Origin: Sipunculus nudus
Taxonomy: Eukaryota; Annelida; Sipuncula; Golfingiida; Sipunculidae
DNA length: 64,000 bases
Direction: 5' to 3'
Assembly: GCA_026874595.1 (NCBI GenBank)
Contig: CM049307.1
Coordinates: 25,704,362 to 25,768,361, forward strand
A model generated the notes under the pieces. The model made no database searches, was not told where the DNA came from, and saw only the letters and a list, made by a program, of their open reading frames with translations. Position 1 is the stretch's first letter. Every line of letters starts with the position of its first letter. Both the position numbers and the translations under genes were made by a program. Shown one piece after another: positions 56,751 through 64,000 of the stretch.

Positions 56751-59217
56751 TATATACATATGCGTCTGTGTTCTAGGTACGTACACATACCTACAATCGT
56801 GTTTATGCATATAAAGTTATTTAATACTATAAAAATCTTGTTTTTTTAATAAACATCTTGTTTTTTAAAATACACATCTGTTATCATGCTTAAAAACAGC
56901 ATATGATTAAAAATGTGTTGTGAAAGAAAACCATGAAGAAGAGATTTAGAAGGTTTCTTAGTTAAAGCATTGTAAAGCGTAGCTGAAACTCACGAGTTCC
57001 AACCCATCTGAGGCATATCACCTGTAAACCTTTAACAATCCAATCAATGTATCTATCATAATTATATATAGGCCTATATTCATTTTTAAAGTCAGGAATC
57101 TCAGGATCATCTCACACAATTTAGGAGGATATAACATGTTACAATTTACATAAAGTATAAAAATGTGTCTTCGTCACCAAAAAATGACATTCTCACCCGA
57201 CGTTTCTTTTAACGGAATAAAAGAAATCCAAATAAGCATACAATTTTTAGGGGATTACTATTTCTCGCCGTGTGTACTCTGTAGGACGTGGCATCCAAAA
57301 GGTTTAAGCCAGCGTCTCCTACAGCAAACCTTTGATCATTAAGGTGGGTTCGGCTATATATGTACAATATACAAGTACGTTTCACTTGCATCAAGTGCAA
57401 TTACATCCATTACATTTCAAATAAAAAAAAAGGAAACAACCATATTCATTTTCATATTGATATCTCAGTCATCCGATATTCTTCGGTATCTGTCTATATT
57501 CGAGTGATCATCCGGTTAACTGCAGTGACATTTAAATGAGGTTACATTCCATTCATAAAGCGTGAAGATTAACATTGGAAACAGTGGCTTTGCATAAATT
57601 ATAAAAAAATGACCAGGCGAGCTGATAGAGTCAGAATTATATTGAAATTCTTGAAAAATAAATTAGTATATAGGACAGAACTGGGCCAGAGCTGGAACTT
57701 TATGGGAGCAATCAAGATCTTGGTAGGCCGGGGTCATTTCTCCAAGTTCCGAATATAACAACTAAGTAGGTATAATTAAAAAAATGATCCAGTCCAAAAC
57801 CTTTACATATTACTCAATTGTGACTTAATTCTCAGCATATACTTCGGAATATACATTGAAAAGCCTTATGGCTTAATCAAGACAAAAAAACACGAATAGT
57901 TTTGATATTATGCATTCTTGAAGTGTAACAATAGGTTTTTAATACAAACTGGAGTTTTAGTTTTAAATTTTTCAAAAGAACAAAGCACAGTGACCTAGTT
58001 TTTACGGTTTGGTTGAACTTCTATACATCGTACTGTATGTAGAATTTCAAATCCGTCTGTCCAATGATGTCAAAACATGCTTGTCTAACAGGCAGAAAAA
58101 TTTCTGACATGCATGCAGGACGACGGACAGCGGAAAATCGCCATATATATTATTCTGAACTATATATATAATAGACTAACCAACCAAAAATTTTCAATTA
58201 GCTCATTCATAAATCTCTATATGATATATTTTGTTAAACTTTGTGTTTGGTTTCATCTTCTTGTATATTATTCTTATGGAATCAAGCTTGGTTTGGGACC
58301 TTTACATGTATGCCTCCTGTGCTGTATTGACAAAGTGGTCTTCGTTACATCCTCAACGCCGAGAACTAACAAGGGGGTGCTGCTGCCCTCACTGCATAGG
58401 AAGGGAGCGATCACACATTAAGTCTTGGACTAACCAGAAGCAAGCATGCAGCGATAGTGTAATTAAGAACTTGTTTCAGAGGGGACTTAAACATCATTTT
58501 GAACTGTAACTGCTATCTACATCCGTGACACAGATATAAAAAAGAGGCCATTATAAAAAATATTTGCCGGGAAAAAGTCTCCCCTTGCCAGGACATGGAA
58601 CAGGGTAGATGGGATTCCACATAAAGTTCTGTATAATTGTCCCAGAATATAGTAGTTCTGTAGCCCCCCCCCCCCCCATATATATATAGGCGACGTCAGG
58701 TGGAACTCGGATGCTAAGCGGACGAAACCCCCCCCCCCCCCCCCACAGGCCTGCGAGCCTGATAAAATTAGTACAGTAATCATTTAGTAATCAGGTTATC
58801 TAAAATATCAAACAAGGATGGCCCCAGAACAGTGAAAAAGGATAAAGATATCAATTTATCTTTTCCCGTGTATTTGTAATTTAGATTTTTACCCCATGAA
58901 TGTCAGGAACATAAAAATATAAGGACACTTGGACATTGTGTAATAAAGCTTTCATGAAAACCATAATAGAAGTACTGGTTGTCTTCAACACGCAATGACT
59001 GCAAACATGCATTTACCATTTATCATACATATCAACTTTAAGTGGAGATCGCTAACCAGCCTTGTTGTTTTCTTTATTGAATTTGCATTAAATGTCATGT
59101 GACCAATAAATATGGTCCACATAATTCCATAAAAAAAGATTAATGACTTCTAGCCCTGTTAAAGTAAAATTATTCAGTTGCCATTTTTGACGCCATCTTG
59201 GAATTAATAGAGGTTAA
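56751..59217. other. Intergenic sequence, no recognised gene
   Basis: Mostly AT-rich. Two poly(C) tracts (about 58665-58679 and 58729-58744) flank a 50-bp GC-richer piece. Short open frames at 58113-58509 have no family signature. Confidence 0.5.
58664..58745. repeat. Paired poly(C) tracts
   Basis: Two C runs of about 15 bases each lie about 50 bp apart, enclosing a (TA)n and a GACGTC-containing segment. Confidence 0.9.
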
Positions 59218-59258
59218 CCTTCATTAGTACACTTTAGAAAACTTATCAATCCGTACAC

Positions 59259-59280
59259 CTGGGGTCCATCTGAACCCCAG
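59259..59280. repeat. piggyBac MITE palindrome 1
   Basis: CTGGGGT and ACCCCAG arms around an 8-bp centre; subterminal to the left inverted repeat. Confidence 0.85.
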
Positions 59281-59600
59281 TAGTAATTGATGCATATTCT
59301 TTATACTACATAAATATCATAATTGTTTGATTATTATAATATAAACTTTTTGGACAAATGTAGAACTGAAAATCTAACATATATGAGGGAAAATGCTTCA
59401 AATAAAGGTATCCATAACATATTTTCCAAGAATTACATAAATTTTCTTCTTTGGCAGTGATTACTCTCGGTTTGTTCAGGCTAGCATATCAGTACTACTT
59501 ATAATTGAAATTTTAAGTGCTGACATATAAAATAGTACACAATATATCCAGATAAAAAACAAAGTCAAGAGATTCTGACTTTGAATTATAAAAATTTGTA

Positions 59601-59622
59601 TTGGGGTCCAATTGGACCCCAA
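59601..59622. repeat. piggyBac MITE palindrome 2
   Basis: A perfect 22-bp palindrome with half-site TTGGGGTCCAA. Confidence 0.9.
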
Positions 59623-60412
59623 ACACTGCAATTTCAAAGAAATTGATATCAAAACATTTAAAGGCATAATTTTAAATGACAAACGGAAATTGAAATAGGA
59701 ATGAACTGCTACAAGTCTTATTTATATTTGGTATTAAAAAATCATCAAAAGTCTCAAAGGAAATGAAACCAGTCTTCCAGTCTTATATATTTGTAGCTTC
59801 ACCGTCACCAATCGCATTGTATGCTGGGGATAGGGTGATCTGCGCAAGCATGATTGTCACAGATGGTGCAGCATGGGCAAAATTTCTGTCTGTCTGTCTG
59901 GTCTGGGACAGAGGTAGCAACGCGCTTTGGTTGCCGAGGTTCCCTAGACAGCGTGTTGGTGAACATCAAGCATGCTAGGGTCTATAAATGCTGATTTCAC
60001 AGATTTCTTAATTGCCCAGAGACTTTGCAAACGTTGATGTAGAAGGCCATCATAAAGGACTCGCACAACGACTGCAGGACAATCAGAAGTATATTAAGAT
60101 GTGACTTCAGGACAATTGAAAGTATCTTTAGAAGTAACTTCAGGCCAATCAATCTGACCATTGCCAAGATCTTTGCCCACAACAGATAATTCACCATCTG
60201 AAGGGTCAAAGTAGCGCCATAAATTATACTAATCGCCTGGAATATGATGTAGCTTGACTGATTTCTAAGTATGTTTGAATAGAAATATGGAATAAATGCA
60301 AATTATTATATCCCTAAGTGGATAACAGTGTCGGAGATGTAGTATTTTTGAAAAAAAAAAGTAACACAAAAGATAAAAATTTCACAATATTCTGTCGAGC
60401 ATTGTTTCCAAC

Positions 60413-60432
60413 TGGGGTCCACTTGGACCCCA
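60413..60432. repeat. piggyBac MITE palindrome 3
   Basis: TGGGGTCCA and TGGACCCCA arms around CT. Confidence 0.9.
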
Positions 60433-60578
60433 AGAGAATATATTATATACAGATCATATGGTTCAATGGAACCACACTATCTTTAACCATAATATCGACA
60501 TAATTATACCTGACAACTACCTAGAAAGAGGAAAGACAACAACTGATCAATACAAAAATATCACAAGAAATACACCCC

Positions 60579-60598
60579 TGGGGTCCAAATGGACCCCA
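60579..60598. repeat. piggyBac MITE palindrome 4
   Basis: TGGGGTCCA and TGGACCCCA arms around AA, directly next to the right terminal repeat. Confidence 0.9.
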
Positions 60599-60898
60599 AG
60601 TGTACTGATGAAGGTTAAAAGGGTGGTCAGCTATAACTCACTGACATTACTCACTGACAGTTGGTCTGTATGCCTAAATTACGGCAATAGTGTAAATAGT
60701 GACGTATTGCCATTTTGTTGCAAATTGCATGTAATTTGCAGCCATTTTGGACCCCACCTTTCATTTGTCAGTCACATTACTACTCAGCAGAACTTCAGAT
60801 ATAGCTTCATTGGATTTCATTGCCCAGAAAACCTAGCAATAGATACAAATATTTCAACTTTGTGATGAAATATAAATGATTTGTGGTCATTGTATGGT

Positions 60899-60901
<3 letters not shown>

Positions 60902-60950
<49 letters not shown>
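60902..60950. repeat. (AT)n microsatellite
   Basis: Pure AT dinucleotide repeat of about 48 bp. Confidence 0.97.
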
Positions 60951-60960
<10 letters not shown>

Positions 60961-61321
60961 AGGAAATCTTGCATGTCATTTTGAATTTCACAACATTCCA
61001 GAAGTTTTAGTATATTATTCCTACTGTAAAATAATGCCTAATATCTTTATGAAAAGTCTTTAGAAATGTTTTGGTTAAACTGTATATTGATCTAATTGAT
61101 TAATATAAAGCAAATCAATGGCTTAAACTTCTTAACAATATATTAACTTGAATTTTTGTGTGTGCACAGTGTCTCAGTGTTAGTAACATATATATGCTTG
61201 GGGAAGCTGTATAGGTGGGCTAAAATCTGAACTGATTAGATACAATTAAAGCAAAATTTTTAAATACGATAACTGGATTTTGTTGCATGTCATTTTTGGA
61301 TTTTACTTTTTGTTGAATATA

Positions 61322-62440
61322 GTACCCTTATATCATGAACCTCTCCTAATGGGCATCTCTGTATTACAGAACCTCTATAAGTGTCTGTTAAGTGTTTATA
61401 CGGATGACCAGAGGAAAGATCTTGGTCGCGCACATGCGACAATTATAAAAAAGAAAAGAAACATGAAAGAAGGAACACCTAGAGGAGCTTGAAAACCCTT
61501 GAATTGTGAATTTATGCTGTACCACCACCAGGTTGCGTGAGCGCTGTGTTTGTCTCGTTTCTATACGATTGGTCTCGTTTCTAAATTTTATTTCCATTTC
61601 AAATTTGCCATATTAGCATAAAATTCCCAAGCAAGTACCAAAAACTAATTATGTCCCTTGCAAATGTCGGGATATTTTATCTGGTCAAACAAGAACCTCT
61701 GATAGACATTACATGTATTACTAATGACATTATTAGTGTCCACCGGCTGAGCCATTCTAACACAGCGCTGGTTTTATATCCCAAGGCTTTCAGTCTTTTC
61801 ACACACACACACATATATATATAGCGAGAGAAAGAGAGAGGGGGGGGGAGAGAAACCTATTTACATATTACAAACCAGGTATTTTGAGTATATATGAAAT
61901 ACAATTTAGTCTCCTTAAACTATTACGGTATCTTTCAATTTTTCGTTCTTAGTTTGCTTTCTCCTGTATACAAGTGGAAAAAACTTGCCCCGGGCGTGAT
62001 CGATGAGGAAAAACAAACAGCGCTCACGCCACCTGATAGCCATAAAATAAACTTAAAAAAACAAGGTTTTTCAATCTCTTCTGGGTGTTTTTTCTTTCAT
62101 GTTTTTTCTCTTTATTTTTATAATTGTCGCGTGTGCTAGACTAAGATCTTGCTTCTGGTCAACCGGTCTTGTTATAGTAAACAGACAAAGGTGCACTGTG
62201 TTTTCTCACACACAGAACCATAATAACGTATACAAAACCGGTAAACAGGAGATAGTAAACCCGTGTATCGGCATTGATTTGCTGAACAACTTTCGTATTC
62301 AGCCAAAATGATTTAATAACGTGAGACAAAACACATATAATTACAAAAGAATATGAACACTGAGTGTCAATATAGAGGTGTCTGTAATACAGAGATGCCC
62401 GTAAGGAGAGGTTTCTGATTCATATATTATGAACGAAGTG
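61322..62440. repeat. Large imperfect inverted repeat
   Basis: The left arm 61322-61504 matches the reverse complement of 62060-62170 and 62360-62440. Shared blocks include GGGCATCTCTGTATTACAGA and GCGACAATTATAAAAA. The right arm is split by about 190 bp of extra sequence. Near the inner end, each arm can encode a similar peptide ending at the same stop (HATIIKKKRNMKEGTPRGA and HATIIKIKRKNMKEKTPRRD). The type is unknown; it may be a foldback element or an inverted duplication. Confidence 0.7.
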
Positions 62441-62964
62441 CTTGATCCTTTCAGTTGAACTTCGTGCCGTTTACTGTGCGTTATGTCATAAATCTTGTTC
62501 TTATACAGATCAATTTTGGAATATAAGAAACCTACCCAACATATATCCATTCTCAATTACTTATAATCAGGCTATTTGTTAGCTGTACCTCTTGTCCGGA
62601 CCCTTCCTTCTCCAAAAGGTAGTTTCAATTTGGCAAAGGCAATATTTTTTCTTTTTAATATTATGACAGGCTCACTATTATAACATCATACACTGCTAAC
62701 AGAATTTAATTACCTATTTAAAAATGAAAGTTCTGTATATGACTGGCAGACAACGATTTGATAAATTTCATTTTCTTGAAATATTTCCGAAACCTAGACA
62801 CAAAGAAACAATGATAAATCGAATAGCATTTAAATTTAAAGTATAAATAAATAAATAAATAAATACATAAGTAAACATTTATATATTTTTTTCCTTTTCA
62901 ACGGTGTTCCGACGGTTTGCAAGGTGAAGATGTTGTGTGGTTAGGGTACGAACACGCATTATTT

Positions 62965-62967
<3 letters not shown>

Positions 62968-63005
<38 letters not shown>
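62968..63005. repeat. (AT)n microsatellite
   Basis: AT dinucleotide repeat of about 36 bp. Confidence 0.95.
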
Positions 63006-63007
<2 letters not shown>

Positions 63008-63068
63008 CTTATACATATATCATTGGCCTTTTGTGTATTCGATGAATCAGATGCGTAAGATTAATTAT

Positions 63069-63297
63069 GTCGTACGTACGAGATAATATGTCGTACGTAC
63101 GAGATAGTATGTCGTTCGTACGAGATAGTATGTCGTACGTACGAGAAAATATGTCGTACGTACGAGATATTATGTCGTACGTACGAAATGATATGTCAAC
63201 GTACGAGATACTATGTCGTACGTAAGAGAAAGTATGTCGTACGTACGAGATAGTATGTCCTACGTACGAGATAGTATGTCGTACTTACGAGATAAAT
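63069..63297. repeat. 21-bp palindromic minisatellite, 11 copies
   Basis: The unit starts GTCGTACGTACGAGA followed by a variable TAGTAT-type tail. Copies start at 63069, 63090, 63111, 63132, 63153, 63174, 63195 (20 bp, one base deleted), 63215, 63236, 63257 and 63278. GTACGTAC in each unit is self-complementary. The first six copies can be read as an in-frame MSYVRDS repeat, which the deletion ends. Confidence 0.93.
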
Positions 63298-63332
63298 AAT
63301 TTATTATTCTTATTACCAGGTGGCAGCAATAC

Positions 63333-63540
63333 GCTTCCGTACGTATCAACGTTCCCTACCATCTGTACAGCGGGATGAAATCACAGTCGCTGGCGAAAAG
63401 GATGGCGTGCATCAGGCAGTGGCTGCCATAAATAAAATCTACGAAGAAAAGAAACGTAAATGCCAGACCCTCTCTGTGGGGGTCCGTAAGACAAGCACAA
63501 GCACGGGATCGGACCTAGCCATGACAACCCGATTCAGCAG
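63333..63540 (+). pseudogene. HDLBP: Vigilin (HDLBP) KH-domain fragment with frameshifts
   Basis: Vigilin is a multi-KH RNA-binding protein. The readable parts are ASVRINVP in one frame (63333-63356), PSVQRDEITVAGEKDGVHQA plus VAAINKIYEEKKRKCQTL in the next (63359-63492), and KHKHGIGPS in a third (from 63493). They correspond to the end of one KH domain, the EEKK linker and the start of the next (QHKYVIGP). Two single-base frame changes break it. The GxxG loop is also lost (GPSHDN instead of GPKG-N), so this is a decayed or partial copy. Confidence 0.8.
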
Positions 63541-63584
63541 GCTATGATAATTGGGCTGGTTAGCCTACTAGATCGTGATAAAAG

Positions 63585-63712
63585 TTGTTACGAAGACAAA
63601 TTTTTCAGAGGAAAATACTAGGCCGATCCGGGATTCGAACCCATGTCGGTGGCGCACATGTCCGGCGTTCTGACCGCTTCGCTAGACCAGTTCGGTCCGC
63701 TTTTATGTCACC
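63585..63712 (-). repeat. tRNA-derived SINE-like repeat, copy 1
   Basis: On the minus strand it has an A-box-like TAGCGAAGCGG and the B box GGTTCGAATCC in CCGGATCGGCC context, the two internal RNA polymerase III promoter elements in tRNA order. The copy begins at GTTACGAAGACAAATTTTTC and ends at the CTTTTATGTCACC block. Confidence 0.75.
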
Positions 63713-63838
63713 TCGTAACCCTACCCCTCTTAAGAGCGTTCTGCTATAAGAACAAGACTAATTATTCCAGGAGTCACACTTTGGTGAGCTTCATCTCTCT
63801 GCCACAAAGTTTACCGTCACGTAGGACGAGCCCCCATT

Positions 63839-63987
63839 TTGTTACGAAGACAAATTTTTCAGGGGAAAATACTGGGCCGATCCGGGATTCGAACTCATGT
63901 CGGTGGCGCACACGTCCGGCGTTCCAACCGCTTCGCTACAAAAGCAAGCTTCACTAGCGAGACAGTTTGGTCCGCTTTTATGTCACC
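63839..63987 (-). repeat. tRNA-derived SINE-like repeat, copy 2
   Basis: A second copy of the repeat at 63585-63712 in the same orientation, about 90% alike by eye. It has an extra segment of about 24 bp (AAAAGCAAGCTTCACTAGCG region) beside the A box, and AGTTCGAATCC in the B box. It nearly reaches the window edge. Confidence 0.75.
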
Positions 63988-64000
63988 CAATCTATATATT

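Larger units (their letters stand above)
59218..60614. mobile_element. piggyBac-like non-autonomous element (MITE)
   Basis: TTAA flanks both ends (59214-59217, 60615-60618). The left terminal repeat is CCTTCATTAGTACACTT and the right, reverse-complemented, is CCTTCATCAGTACACTT (16 of 17 match). A TTAA target and CC(Y)T-type ends define piggyBac. The 1.4-kb interior has no transposase but carries four near-perfect GGGGTCCA/TGGACCCC palindromes, two of them just inside the ends. Confidence 0.88.

Noticed and set aside
57209..57400. Minus-strand frame slightly like the C-terminal tail of a retroelement protein
   Set aside because: The resemblance (THLNDQRFAVGDAGLN) is too weak and isolated.
58113..58509. 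Overlapping plus-strand frames that might be a gene fragment
   Set aside because: No domain or repeat match recognised and no splice support.
59763..59978. Open frame inside the piggyBac-like element as a possible transposase
   Set aside because: Lacks piggyBac DDD-domain features and is only 71 codons.

Overview
This is a eukaryotic, AT-rich, repeat-dense window. It has small phase-consistent exons with GT/AG borders, long introns and many transposon remnants. The satellite-bearing Helitron-like elements, the protein sequences and the SINE/MITE content suggest a marine invertebrate, most likely a lophotrochozoan (mollusc, brachiopod or annelid grade). The sequence alone does not fix the species, and nothing here is bacterial.

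Left half (414-30689, + strand): thirteen exons join without a frame break into the C-terminal ~1,254 residues of a Numb-associated kinase (AAK1/BMP2K/Nak/SEL-5 family). The window enters in the C-lobe of the kinase domain. The Pro/Gln-rich middle and the tail carrying repeated DxFGxxPF adaptor-binding motifs are complete. A small in-phase cassette exon (28189-28263) and an alternative short terminal exon (21343-21401) are proposed. They would give long and short forms.

Right-centre (44511-51718, - strand): a complete PAQR3-type seven-transmembrane gene, tail to tail with the kinase gene. It carries two tandem, phase-equivalent terminal exons. Each keeps the last two zinc-ligand histidines but encodes a different C-terminus. 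A further upstream exon (about 53113-53324) carries a 70-codon open frame. The kinase/PAQR3 pair, including its convergent orientation, matches the BMP2K-PAQR3 neighbourhood that I recall from human 4q21.

Mobile elements and repeats: a terminal-inverted-repeat element (10153-12884) holds nested Helitron-like satellite elements. Further Helitron-like arrays lie at 13369-14535, 18310-19327 and 38771-40701. Also present are hAT-like MITEs (17219-17724, 42547-42751), a pogo/Tigger derivative with a transposase HTH remnant (55396-56750), a TTAA-flanked piggyBac-like MITE with internal palindromes (59218-60614), a large inverted repeat (61322-62440), a 21-bp palindromic minisatellite (63069-63297) and a pair of tRNA-type SINE copies (63585-63987). 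A frameshifted vigilin (HDLBP) KH-domain fragment sits at 63333-63540.

The best candidates for something new are the duplicated alternative PAQR3 terminal exons, the conserved kinase-PAQR3 pair, and one GC-rich palindrome shared by several otherwise different satellite families.
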